Shown piece after piece: positions 43,901-54,577 of a DNA stretch of 64,000 nucleotides (positions are counted from its first letter, which is position 1; every line of letters starts with the position of its first letter). Position numbers and translations under genes: made by a program. Under the pieces are notes generated by a model. That model was not told where the DNA came from and did no database searches. It saw only the letters and a list, made by a program, of their open reading frames with translations. Source of the stretch: Cylindrodendrum hubeiense. Lineage: Eukaryota > Ascomycota > Sordariomycetes > Hypocreales > Nectriaceae. The stretch is taken from the NCBI GenBank assembly GCA_014621425.1, contig JAANBB010000218.1:1-64000 (forward strand), given 5' to 3'.

Positions 43901-46176
43901 GCGAATACCTAGAGAGGTCAATGTTAGGGATGTACCGATCCTTACTCCTCCAGCTGCTTGAGGGGTACCCTGATCTCCAGATTGTCCTAGACGATTCTGA
44001 TCTTATTTCCCGAGATCACAATTTCTGTCCCTCTTTAAATGTTCTTAAAGAGCTCTTTTACGCTGCAGTTTCCAGCCTCGGTCAACGTTCATTTACTTGC
44101 TTCGTTGATGCTCTGGACGAGTGTGATGAACAACAAGTTATGGATATGGTCCAATACTTTGAAGAGCTAGCAGAACAAACCACAAATAACGGGATAATAC
44201 TCCGGATTTGTTTCTCCAGTCGACACTATCCCCACATAGACGTACAACAGGGGATCTCACTTACACTGGAGGATCAGCCAGCTCATGATGAAGACTTGGA
44301 AACCTATATTACAAGCCGCCTCCGAATCAAAGACCCAGTGCTTATTGAAGAACTTCGTCCTCAACTTCTTGAGAAAGCTGCTGGGGTTTTTCTGTGGGTC
44401 GCCCTAGTTGTTGATATTCTTAATAAAGAAAATCGAAACGGGCGACTGGCTTTGAGAAGGAGACTCGCGGAGATTCCTAGCGGCTTGAGCAAACTGTTCA
44501 AGGAAATCTTAACGCGTGACAATGAGAACATGGAGCATCTGATGCTTTGCATCCTCTGGATTCTCTGTGCGAAGCGCCCTTTGCAACCAGATGAGTATTA
44601 CCATGCTCTTTGGGCTGGCTTGTCACTAAAAGAGGGGCTGGTTGATCATAAAATCCCCGATGCTACCGCCTTTGATGCTGCCAGCAGTGTTCACCGATCT
44701 GTTATCAGCTCCTCCAAAGGACTGGCTGAGATTGCGAAATCTAAGCAGCCAACTGTTCAGTTCATACATGAATCTGTCCGAGACTTCCTGGTTAAAGATA
44801 AGGGCCTCCATGAGTTGTGGCCTAGTCTTGGAGTGAATTGGGAGATACAAGGTCATGAGAAACTCAAACAGTGCTGCCACACGTACATGTTTGATCCCCT
44901 GGTGCTTGCATCTGTGGCTATGAACAATAGACAAAAGCAAATTTCAAAGAAATACCCTTTTTTGGAATATGCTAGTCAATATGTGCTGTATCACGCAGAA
45001 GCTGCGGTGGATATGGCCGATGCTGCTGGTGCAGCTTCACACCGGATATTCTTAAATCAATTTCTTGTTCCTGACTGGGTCAGAATTATCAATCTTTTTG
45101 AAAAATTCAAGATTCGTCACTACAGCCCGGGTGCAAGTCTTCTGTACATTCTTGCGGAGAAGGGGTTTTCGAAGCTCATCCGCACGATACTCAAACAAGA
45201 TCCTCATATTCATGTTCCAGGAGAGAGATACAGGTATCCACTATTCGCTGCTTTAGCCAACGGTAAGAAGGATGCTTTTGCTGCTCTTTTGGATCTGCCT
45301 TCAAACATATACAACGGAGCCGACCTTACTGCGGGTCTAACGCAGAAGACCGACTTCACAGGATTCAAAGATACAACACCGCTGTCTTGGGCTGCCCGGA
45401 ATGGCCGAACAGGCATTGCCGAGCTGCTTCTTCAGAAAGGAGCGGATGTCGATGAAATGGATAAGGGGAGGCTAGTGCCACTTTCACGGGCTGCTGACGA
45501 AGGCCATGAGTCTGTTGCAAGGCTTCTCATTGAGGAAGGGGCAGAAGTCAATACACCTGATAATGATGGGATTACACCACTTTTACGGGCTGCAGATGGC
45601 GGTCATGAGGCTGTTGTGAGGCTTCTCGTTGACGAAGGAGCAGAAGTTAATACGCATGATAATTATGGAGATACGCCACTTTCACGGGCTGCAGAAGGCG
45701 GCCACGGGGCTATTGCAAAATTCCTCATTGAGAATGGAGCAGAGTTCGATACAGATAATAATGATGGGGATACGGCACTTTCACGAGCTGCAGAAGGCGG
45801 CCACGAGTCTGTCGCAAGGCTTCTCATTGACAAAGGAGTAGAAGTCAATTCACCTGGTCATCATGGAATTACACCACTTTCACGAGCTGCAGAAGGCGGC
45901 CACGTGTTTGTTGCAATGCTTCTCATTGATAAAGGAGCAGAAGTCAATACACGCGATAATGATGGGGACACGCCACTTTCACGGGCTGCAGAAGGCGGCC
46001 ACGAGTCTGTCGTAAGGCTTCTCATTGATGAAGGAGCTAAAGTCAATTCACGTAATGACTCTGGGCTTACACCACTTTCACTAGCTTTGATAAGCGGTCA
46101 CCAGGCTATTGCAGAGCTTCTCGTTAATAAAGGAGCAGACATTCATAGCATAGGTAGATTGGTGTATTCAGACTAG
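40956..46176 (+). CDS. NLR-like protein: alpha/beta-hydrolase + PNP_UDP + NACHT + ankyrin repeats
   Basis: One five-exon gene of about 1,675 aa: 40956-41338, 41384-41684, 41739-42023, 42072-42315 and 42362-46176, with 45-54-nt introns, all in phase. Residues 25-125 are an RRM-like prefix (FRVRGVPLSWKSDQLSSFL). Residues 128-400 are an alpha/beta-hydrolase (DVVALSGLGGHAFESF, nucleophile Ser220 in AHSLGG, VFFGVPHEG, likely His in THSNMVRF). A basic KRRK lies near 465. A PNP_UDP phosphorylase domain follows at about 490-770 (VGIGGGVPN, DVLCFETEAAGLMD, GICDYADSH). NACHT has Walker A GKPGAGKST at 881-889 and Walker B CFVDALDECDE near 984. Eight ankyrin repeats span about 1409-1670. Such STAND NTPases sense ligands through repeats and activate N-terminal enzymes in fungal self/non-self recognition. 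Two N-terminal enzyme domains in one protein are unusual. The fusion rests on intron 4 (42316-42361). Without it, the 3' frame has no ATG before residue 503, inside the PNP fold. Confidence 0.82.
45472..46150 (+). repeat. 99-bp ankyrin-coding tandem repeats
   Basis: The 3' end of the NLR-like gene has a 99-bp period encoding 33-residue ankyrin units such as TPLSRAAEGGHESVARLLID followed by a GAEVN turn. Units 2 to 7 are close to each other in DNA sequence (CTTTCACGGGCTGCAGAAGG and TCTCATTGA recur), while the first and last are more diverged. High identity between units indicates recent unequal exchange, as in repeats of fungal incompatibility NLRs. Confidence 0.85.
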
Positions 46177-46768
46177 ACAAAAGGAGTGAATTGGAATCGG
46201 AGTCTTGTCACCAATTATACTGGAAGGCCGTTAGTGATTTATCTCTCAACTTAGAACGTTAAGCATATGTGCAAATTTCTTTCTATTAGAGCCAAAGGTT
46301 CAAATACACAACTCGACTTTTCCCCTCCGCTTCCACATCTGTGTCAGCCAGTCACAAAGTCGTTGGTCGGTTTAGGTTAAAAACAGAATACATAATGGAG
46401 ACTAAAACGGGCTACGGCGGCCAAGTCACCAGTGCTTAACTAGACCCAGTTGGACTTTCGCCACAATCCGTATCACCAGTTTTGCTATATCCATCCCTCA
46501 AGCTCGGTAATTTACTTGGCGGCTCTAGCTTTCATAGTGAGCTTTGTGATACCAGTTGGATTATTGAGCTGCCTACACTAATATAAGAACAAGTTTAATA
46601 GCTAGAGGAGAAGAGTAAGTCATACCGTAATCAGCTGTAGAAAGAGGTTAACTGGTCAGCCAATTCACTTCGTAGGTAAAAAAGATATAAACTTGTAACC
46701 ATCCAAGCCAAAAGTTTGTCCCGACGCCATAAATTAGCAGTTATTGCGTATTGTGGGGTGAATTATGG
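46177..46768. other. intergenic, no supported gene
   Basis: About 590 bp 3' of the NLR-like gene, AT-rich, with no recognised feature. Confidence 0.5.
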
Positions 46769-47128
46769 CTATACCATCTCCTGCAAGAGAATATAGAGGT
46801 TTCCGAAAGCTATGTTGTCCATAAAATATTCAGCGCCGACCTGTTGGCCCCAAGTATAACCAAAGCCACCATCGAGTTAATCAGTGAGCCAGAGAAAGTG
46901 GCCAAATTGATAATCAGCTCCGTCTCTGCAGCTGATTTAGTCGCCATCCCGGTTATCCTCTCGCGAACAGGTCATATAACTGATTGGAACGCCATCGGCA
47001 TCATATTGTCCAGCATAAAAGTCGATACCTTCGGTAGAGCCCTTGACAAGGCTAGTATTTGTATTAGCCCAGTCAACGATATTGAGATTGACATGGGAAA
47101 TTGGAAGCTGGTGTATCCATAAACGCAT
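46769..47128 (-). pseudogene. unrecognised protein-like frame with two internal stops
   Basis: A single minus-strand frame reads like protein for about 118 codons, broken only by two TAA codons. It includes GSTEGIDFYAGQYDADGVPI, ISCRDGADYQFGHFLWL and TWGQQVGAEYFMDNIAFGN. Both stops could come from CAA by a C-to-T change, as RIP causes. Just upstream another frame gives RYNEEYQKWFEC. An intron with GTTTAT donor, GCTAATA branch and ACTAG acceptor could join it to LVKGSTEG. I do not recognise the family. It may be a decayed gene, or a real one with introns I could not place. It lies 600 bp beyond the NLR-like gene on the opposite strand. Confidence 0.35.
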
Positions 47129-48308
47129 TCAAACCACTTCTGATACTCCTCATTATACCTAGCTGCAACCTAGGAACGTTGCATCGCAGTCACACTCTTC
47201 TTAGAGTCCCATCACACACAAATGTTGAAGTACCTGATCAGTAATCAATGCGAGCTTTTGTCATTCATCAATGCTTAGGAGAGCACCCTTTGTTGGCGAT
47301 AGCCTACTTTCAATCCCAGTTGTGGTTGTTTATCAGGCTCCACCATCGTAGATCTTGTTGTAATCTGCCAAACTTCGGCCAATAGGGTTGCCAGATCTTC
47401 TGCTAGGTTCCAACCAGATTGACGCTTAATAGGTCGTTCCTGGGAATGCGCTGAAGGAACCTCTTCGAGTGCCATCGAGTCTTCAAGTCCTCCCAGACAG
47501 AGCAGTGATAATAGCAGCAAGCCATCCCAAAATATTCCGTAGAGCAAAGACAGATACACGTCGAAAATGGATGGAAGTGTAGGCAACACATGGAAAATCA
47601 TAAATAAATAGAGAATAGATTCTACCCCAAAGAGAGAGGAATGAATTAGTTGGCAATAAAAATGCAAAGAAATTCTCAGAACCGTCCCACCGTAGCGCGT
47701 TGTGCAGTCGCATTATAAATTTCCATCTATAGATATTAAACTGCACGTTAGCTGCATCAATTCCTTCTATCTAAAAAGGTATTTCATGAGTATATGAGGG
47801 AATTTCCGTCTTCGCTGTCTGTTGAATAAAAGAATTGTTAGAATATATTAAACTATATTAAGACGTTTGTAAAGGAATACGGGAGAAATTGGATCATCAA
47901 CTAGTAGACTGTAGTGGAGCTGCCCCACCATGAGGCAAGACAGGAATAATCCTTCAACCGTATACATCATCACCTGATTGGCTCACCAGGTCCCACCGGG
48001 GTCGCTATACGACGGGCTGGCCTGTTGCAGGGTACCGAGTATGCTGCTCCCTTTCAACACGAGGTAGCGAAACGGGCCTTGGGGCTGCACTTGCACTTGG
48101 ACTACGTCAGACGGGGGCACCATCATGCACACAATTGAGAGATAATCCACCTGTAAACAAATCACATTTCCCAATCTCACCCTAGTCCCTCGTCATTTTG
48201 TGCCTCAGGGCACCGGGGCGCAGCGGCTCAATTGTCAGACCGGAACAAGACTGCCCGTAGATGCATTCCCTATGTCCTCGCTTTGCGGCATCCTAACTCC
48301 TAACTAGC
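47129..48308. other. intergenic, no supported gene
   Basis: Mostly AT-rich. A minus-strand open frame at 47275-47667 starts with hydrophobic stretches but has no family features. The last 250 bp precede the Zn2Cys6 regulator and are its presumed promoter. Confidence 0.45.
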
Positions 48309-49418
48309 ATGGCCGCCATGCGGAGATTCCATCAGAAGTCCCGGCTGGGCTGCAAACAGTGCAAACTGCGCCGCAGCAAGTGCGACGAGGCGCGACCGTC
48401 GTGTGGCAGATGCTCCCAAGCCAACCGCCAATGTTCGTTTCTCACCGAGCATCCCACGCTGCCGGCTTCGCCTCTGCTGTCAGATGCCCCAGTTGGTCAC
48501 CAGTCATCGTCACCAGAGGAGCGCTACAGCTCACTACATCTCAGTCTTCTGTACCATTTTGAGCATGGGCTATACGATGACACAAAATCTCTACATCCAG
48601 GATTAAAAGATATGCTGGGCGTCTTTATGGGAGCGGCTTTCGCCACGCCTTACCTCATGGATGAACTGCTGGCCTACTCGGCAGCACATAAGAGCACCCT
48701 TGACCAAGGGACCTGTCAACTATACCTTTCCGAAGCCACAAGGTTGCAAACTCGAGCTTTGACGTTATACAACAGTGCAAAGCCCGAAGTCTCGGAAGAA
48801 ACCTGCCTGCCCATGTTCATCTTCTCGTCACTGCTGAGCCATCACGCCATCTTCAATGTGGGCTCTAGTGTCCATAACGACTTCGGAGCTGTCATTGACG
48901 GCCTGACACATTCCATCATAATTCACCGCGGACTTATTGCTATCGCCAAGGCTTCGTGGCCCATGTTTTCGGATCAAGCCCAGCAACAATTCATCCGCAG
49001 CTGCCAACGCGATCACAGGCCCATCCCCAGCTACTCCGATTCCAGGGGAGAGTGTGAGGCTCTCCTGGGGCGCCTCGACGCCTGCGACATGAAACCCGCA
49101 TCCATAGACACACTCCGCGGCGCCGTCGAGATTCTGCAAGATCGCTTCGATACCCTATCCACAGATAATTCCCATGCCATGTGGGCTGCGGTTCAGGACT
49201 GGCTGGTTGCCGTACCCGCGGGTTACGTTGAACTACTTGAACAGAGGCGGCCCGAGGCACTTGTGGTCCTTGCACACTTCGCCGTCCTGTTACATCGCGT
49301 TGCTGAACACTGGTTCGTGGGAGATATCGGTGTGCGGCTAATCCGTCTTATCAACAGTCATGTAGGGCCCGTCTGGCAAGACTGGCTCGAATGGCCGAAC
49401 CGAGCAACGATGGTGTAG
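48309..49418 (+). CDS. Zn2Cys6 transcription factor (fungal sterol/Upc2-like architecture)
   Basis: Single-exon nuclear regulator of 369 aa. The binuclear zinc cluster has Cys at 15, 18, 25, 32, 35 and 42 with the basic KLRRSKCDEARPSCGRC core, preceded by RRFHQKSRLG. This 'KSRxGCxxCKxRRxKCDE' start is typical of the short Upc2/sterol-regulator-like group. The middle region (SLLYHFEHGLYDD, SAAHKSTLD, LPMFIFSSLLSHHAIF) is the shortened fungal-specific activation domain. It would bind CGG-type half-sites as a dimer. Targets are unknown. The nearest candidate is the NTF2-like gene convergent to it, 230 bp away. The start is the ATG at 48309, with a second ATG three codons on. Confidence 0.92.
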   Translation: MAAMRRFHQKSRLGCKQCKLRRSKCDEARPSCGRCSQANRQCSFLTEHPTLPASPLLSDAPVGHQSSSPEERYSSLHLSLLYHFEHGLYDDTKSLHPGLKDMLGVFMGAAFATPYLMDELLAYSAAHKSTLDQGTCQLYLSEATRLQTRALTLYNSAKPEVSEETCLPMFIFSSLLSHHAIFNVGSSVHNDFGAVIDGLTHSIIIHRGLIAIAKASWPMFSDQAQQQFIRSCQRDHRPIPSYSDSRGECEALLGRLDACDMKPASIDTLRGAVEILQDRFDTLSTDNSHAMWAAVQDWLVAVPAGYVELLEQRRPEALVVLAHFAVLLHRVAEHWFVGDIGVRLIRLINSHVGPVWQDWLEWPNRATMV

Positions 49419-49647
49419 CCGTGACCTGCCGGGATGTTAAAATCATGCAGAAGCAGTTGGGCTCAACCTTGGTCTGGCATGGAACTGCATGGAACCGAGT
49501 ATCGCGCAATTAAGTGTATTGGTATCTGAAACAGGTCTCAATTGGCAAATCAGTGCATTTATCCTCCCCTTGGCGATACCAAATGCCGCATCTTGAAAGC
49601 CAATCTTCTTGACCCTAAGCGCCCATACTATAGATTCACTTGTCTTT

Positions 49648-50127
49648 TCAGACAACTTCAGCCTGGTTCTTTGCTTCCTTGTATGTCCGAATGGTTGCCT
49701 GGAAATTCCTGCCCTCCTCAGAGTCATTGTGTTGGTAGGTCTTGATAATCTTGGTCCCGTCGTCGTTAAAATCCAAGAACCAAACAAATGTTCGACTGAG
49801 CTTCTTGCCGTCAATGAACGTCCCAGTCAGGTCAGACCTCGCTGCCGCCTTCAGGTTTTCCGTGTCAATGGTCAGGTCGTGGATTTCATGAGTATGGAAG
49901 GTGTAGAATTCCATCTTGCCGAAGTGAGATTCGTATTCAGTGTTGTTCATTGAGAAATCAGCCGGCGCGCCGACAGATTGCAAGTAAGATTGCGGTCCAA
50001 TAAATCGCACGCAGTCTTGGGAAAGATAATCGGATAGTAGTTGGGGATTCTTTGCCAGGCTGGCGTCGACGTAGCTCTTCAAGAACCCCTTCGTTGTGTC
50101 CTTGATTGCTTGCGAAAGGGCTGACAT
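49648..50127 (-). CDS. NTF2-like/SnoaL-type protein
   Basis: Single-exon 159-aa protein with the NTF2-like cone fold pattern. A helical N-terminus (SQAIKDTTKGFLKSYVDASL) precedes LLSDYLSQDCVRFIGP, a conserved pocket region. Beta strands follow (MEFYTFHTHEIHDLTIDTE and TFVWFLDFNDDGTKIIKTYQ). SnoaL-like proteins in fungi include cyclases, isomerases and dehydratases in secondary metabolism as well as many stand-alone proteins of unknown role. No pathway enzyme is adjacent. It has no signal peptide. A Zn2Cys6 regulator gene converges on it, which may indicate co-regulation (weak inference). Confidence 0.8.
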   Translation of the reverse strand: MSALSQAIKDTTKGFLKSYVDASLAKNPQLLSDYLSQDCVRFIGPQSYLQSVGAPADFSMNNTEYESHFGKMEFYTFHTHEIHDLTIDTENLKAAARSDLTGTFIDGKKLSRTFVWFLDFNDDGTKIIKTYQHNDSEEGRNFQATIRTYKEAKNQAEVV

Positions 50128-50785
50128 ATTTGCGGTTCTGACGTGAGGAATTGTCTATGTTCCAGATGGGTTTCTTATCCCAGATATCAGGGAATCCGGG
50201 AATTTATAGATGCCATATTTCATGGATATACAGCCCGAAGAGAAGTAGCGGGCCGACTCATGATGGGGTTGAGCGCCGCTTTCCCCACAATCCGACCAAA
50301 AGCACATTGGTCCAATCACAGCCTTCGGTATACGACTGTACGGATCACAGTCATCATTATACGACTGTACGGTCTCACTTGGAGCATGAAAATGGGCATG
50401 TCGCTCCAGCACCCCGGCCAATTAAGACCCCGTGGAGTTCCGCTGGCGGATGGCCCCCCTGCTGAGTGCGCCGGACAGCGTGAGTCAGTAGACAAGTTTG
50501 TTGGCAGTACTCAATGGCGATCGGCTTACTATGCTCTCATGTGACTGCTTGCTATGAAAGCACATGGACCAATTGTAATTCCGATTACTGCAAACAAGTC
50601 ATGTAGAACGTGATCGATTTTTGTGGCTCTATGTCAGATATAAACTAAAAGAAAATTTCTCAGAAACACCAGCGTGCAGCCCCAGTCTATGCCGCCATTT
50701 TCCCCATTACATATGCGAATAATCTATAAATCCAGTGTGATGGTATCAAGTGTGCGTCTCATTGAGACGAAATCAGGAGTTGCTT
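50128..50785. other. intergenic with 15-bp direct repeat
   Basis: Upstream of the NTF2-like gene and 3' of the phosphate symporter. A perfect direct repeat TATACGACTGTACGG lies at 50329-50343 and 50358-50372, near CCAAT/ATTGG boxes around 50308. It lies about 200 bp upstream of the NTF2-like start and could be a paired regulator-binding site. No gene is seen. Confidence 0.5.
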
Positions 50786-52708
50786 TTAAGAGAAGGAAGG
50801 GGCGTTGAGGAAGAGACCCATGAGGACACCACCCAGAGTTCCGGCAATGGGGATGGTCATGATCCAGGCCATGACCAAGAGACCGACTCGCTGGAAGTTG
50901 ACAGCCTTAAGGGAGCCGTTGCACAGACCGACACCAACAGTGGCGCCAGTGATGCACATAGAGGTGGAGACGGGGAGGGAGAACTGAGAAAAGACAAGGA
51001 CGGTGATGGCGGCGCCCATCTCCATGGAGCAGCCTCGGCTAGGAGAGTGGTAGGTGATCTTGTTACCCATGACTATTAGATTTGTTAGTAACTGGGCTAT
51101 AATTCGCTTTCAGTGAGATATGCTTACCCTTCATAATGTTGTATCCGTAGGTGATGAGGCCGAGAGAGATAGTGGCAGAGAGAACAGCCAGCTGCCAGAT
51201 GGGGACGGAGGCCTTGGCCTCGGCGGCACTACCAGTAGACCAGGCGCCGTAGATTACAGCCCAGGGACCAACGGAGTTACCGATATCGTTGGCACCATGG
51301 GCGAAAGAGGCAGTGCAAGCAGTCAGGACCTGAACGAAGGAGTAGGTGTGCTCGACCTCGTTGGGGTACTTCTTAGCGTGGGCGTAGACACGGGCCATGC
51401 GCTCTCCCTCGGGGGTGCCAGAGATGCCGCTCTGAGCAGCGTGGATATCGTAGTGGAGACCGTAGAGGAGACCGCAGGTGAGCATGGCGGGAATTCGGAT
51501 GAGAAGGATGCGGATGTTGTTCAGTTCGTACATCTCACCAGGGCCCATGGGGTTCTCGTGGAGAGTGCGCATGGCCCAGCCGAGGGGACCAGCCTTCTTG
51601 CGGAGACGAGCGTGGAACTTGTCCTGACCCTGCTGCATAAGGTCCTTGTAGGAGGCCTCGTTGGTCTCAGCGGTGACAAGGCGCTTCTCATTGCTATCGG
51701 TAGTCTTGCCCTCGCCAATCTCGGTGATAGAATCGGGAGAGTTGGTGGACTCGTCATCCTCATCCGCATGCTGAACAACGGCGTAGTCGGGAACTCGGGC
51801 CTCGATGGCATCGGCAGGGGGGGTGCGGGTAAACAGAAGAGGGCCCATGAGGAACATGTACCACTTGACGGTGTAATCCTTCTTGAGGATTCTAGCGTAG
51901 ACGAAGGGGACGAAGAAGAGGCCGGCGAGGAGAGCGACACCAGCGCCAGTGCCCATGGTGACGGAAGCGATATACCACGAGGGCTTCGAGCTAAGGCCCA
52001 GGCTGGGGGAACCCTTGTAGACGATGGAAAGGGTGCAGATAGTACCGGCAATGAGGAAGAAGAAGGGCGAGGTCCAGATAGCCCAGGGAACCGGGTTGCT
52101 GCGGATGTGGACGACAAGCTTGATGAGCATGAAGATTATAGCACCGAAACAAGCAGAGATGGCGGGAGCCATGCCGAGACCAGCAAAGATGGCACCGAGA
52201 CCCTTGCCTTCATTCCAACCCCATTGGACCTGCGAGGCGCCGACAGTAGCAACACCGACACCAGCGACGGCAGAGATGAGAGAGTAGGTGGAGGAAACGT
52301 GGGCGGAGTGCTTGGTGCACCACATGACCCAGGAGGAAGCAGCGGCGAGAGCACAGGTGAAGGCGAGCATCTGGACGCCGGCGTTGCCCTGGAAGGCCTC
52401 GTTGGGGATGATACCGTTTTTGATGGTATCGGCGGTTCGGGCACCGACGGTGATGGCGCCGAGCATCTCGAAAACGGTGCCGAAGATCATGGCCTGTCGG
52501 TAGGTAATGGATCGGGAGGACACACTGGTGGCCCAGGCGTTGGCGACATCGTCTGTGGGGAGGGTTGGTCAGTATTGGAGTACGAGACATTGTAGATGGA
52601 CCTGTGTTGCGGGGAGCAGTAGTACTTACTAGCACCGTTGTTGTAGGCATCAAGCAGGGCAAAGCATGTGCCAATGGCAAAGATGTAATCGTATTGAGAG
52701 AGCGTCAT
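50786..52708 (-). CDS. pho89: PHO89-type sodium/phosphate symporter (PiT family)
   Basis: High-affinity inorganic phosphate transporter of the PiT family, orthologous in architecture to yeast PHO89 and Neurospora pho-4+, 596 aa. Three exons: 52708-52630, 52552-51128 and 51072-50786 (introns of 77 and 55 nt). The duplicated PiT signature is present twice: NNGANDVANAWATSV near residue 25, rebuilt across intron 1, and SFAHGANDIGNSVGPWAV in the C-terminal half. A long charged cytoplasmic loop (about residues 260-350) separates the halves, as in other fungal members. It imports phosphate with Na+ at the plasma membrane, mainly at alkaline pH and under phosphate limitation. Upstream CACGTG and GCCARG clusters agree with PHO-pathway and PacC control (inference). 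Confidence 0.95.
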
Positions 52709-53051
52709 GGTGGCGGTTGGGGCTCAGGGAGAGCAGGTGAGTTCCCAATTGGGTCGAGATGGAAGGGTCCAAAGAAGGAAAGAAGGGAAGAGGGGAAGAA
52801 GGAGTGTGGGTGATGTAGTGATGCAGACGGAGAGACACAGAGGGAAGCACAAAGGTTAAGCAGCAAGCGAGAGGTTTATATAACGAGACACGCAGGCTGT
52901 GAGTGTAAGACCGAAGTACAGCATGTTAAGTGGAGGTGTCTTGGACCAGACACGCAATCCTTCCATGCTGGGTACTGCGTGAGTCGCTGCTGTGTTGTCT
53001 GTGCTGCCTGTCGGACTGACTTACAAAGGCTCCTCGTCCTCCACGCTCCAC

Positions 53052-53105
53052 GTTCCACTACACATGTTCCACCACACTGTTCCACCACACTGTTCCACCA
53101 CACGT
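53052..53105 (+). repeat. 13-bp minisatellite GTTCCACCACACT
   Basis: Copies begin at 53066, 53079 and 53092, preceded by a degenerate copy at 53052. The array ends at the CACGTG hexamer at 53101-53106. It lies about 350-390 bp upstream of the phosphate-symporter start. Confidence 0.7.
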
Positions 53106-54470
53106 GCGGGCTGCCGAATCGTTCCACTAGCGCCTGGGCGTGTCCGCAGGGCGACAGAGGTAAGCGTGCGAGACTGCCGGCTTGGGTCACCGAGGCTCTG
53201 GGAAGTGTAGCAGCTGCCTGCGGCCTGTGGGCTGGTCCACCGTCGGTGTTGGTGAGGTCTTGGCGCGTAGGGAGCTTGACGGGCTAGCGGACGGCCCGTA
53301 GCGGAAGCCAGCCAGTAGAGGCGCCCGACGAGGCCGTTGGGAACCTGCGGGTAACCGTCTAGAGTGCGTCGGAGGCTCTAGCAGCGTTTGGGACGCCCCG
53401 GGACCACTATCGGGATGGGTCTCACCCCCGGTCGACGGGTTGCCCGCATGAAGATGGGCATCGTAGAGGATCACCGAGGGCAACGGAGGGGCCAACGGCA
53501 AAGTGCATGCATGTTGCTGACAAGCATGCTCGCTGCTGACAATCCGCCTCTGCGCCTCAGATCCCGCCTCAGATCCTCTGCTCGGTGGCCATGTTTCCCG
53601 TCTGGGCAAGGCCTGGCGGCGCCGTGGCCACAGGCACCACAGTGCTGTAGTCTACTGCTGCACCACTGCTACAGGTCACTGTCGGGCGCCTCGATCGGTT
53701 CCCAGCTTGGCTAGAGCCTGGCGAACCCGGCTTGGCGACGCTCGTCTGGGCCGCAGAGCTGGAGATGCCCGGGTCGCAGCTTGAAAGCACGACCAGACCA
53801 CAGCTCGAGAGCACGAGCCGCACGACAAGAGCCTCACGAAGGATGCATACGAGCGCGCACACGTGGGGAAACCCGGCCATCTCATAGGGGCCCGAGCCAC
53901 TGAATCCCACTTAACCTGGCTTCGGTCGATCTGGCATCTCGCACCACAGGCTCCTGGGAGGCTCCATCAGGTCCCAGCAACAAATTGCAATACTGGGCCA
54001 CAGTCTCAAAATGGGCTACGGCTGTCGTACTCCTCTCCGCAGGAGCCTGTGCCTGGTCCCTCCACTCTAAAATAACATTGATATTAACGAAAAAATAACC
54101 TTGGTGAAAGGGTTCTCGGAGCAATTCCATGCTGGGCCACTTTAGCCCCCACCAAAACTGAAGATGCTTCCCCACGTGCGGCCTACACCTCGCTCCTGTG
54201 GCTCACTTCGTGCACCATCGTAACATCCTTTGACATCCTTCAACATCCCTCAACCCTACACGTGGATCTGTAACTGGATCTGTACCTGATCTCAGACCAC
54301 CTTCCACGCGTTCCAGAATCTCCACACCTTCCATTGCAACCCTCCAAAATGCCCCCCGGGTACGAAAATTGCCATGATGGCGAAACAAATCCCACGGCGA
54401 CTCCAGCGGCGACTCCGTCGTTTCCGCATAGCCGTCTAATTCAGTCTATTTCCGCACGTCTACACACGTG
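53101..54470. promoter_or_regulatory. cluster of CACGTG (PHO4/NUC-1/PalcA-type) motifs
   Basis: CACGTG occurs at 53101-53106, 53860-53865, 54173-54178, 54259-54264 and 54465-54470. Five palindromic hexamers in 1.4 kb exceed chance (about 0.3-0.5 expected). The bHLH activators Pho4 (yeast) and NUC-1 (Neurospora) bind CACGTG upstream of phosphate-transport genes under phosphate starvation. The site at 53101 is about 390 bp from the symporter ATG. Binding here is inferred. Confidence 0.5.
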
Positions 54471-54577
54471 CCTGTGTCTAATGTCCAATGTGGCACGATT
54501 ATCCATCAATACCCTCAGCCGCCCTCATGTATCTCCCAATTCCTCACTTCATCCATCTTCCATCTCCAAATCCTATT

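Noticed and set aside
51120..52595. 491-codon plus-strand open frame
   Set aside because: Exactly antisense to exon 2 of the phosphate symporter; glycine/aspartate/valine-rich low-information sequence produced by the codon bias of the real gene.
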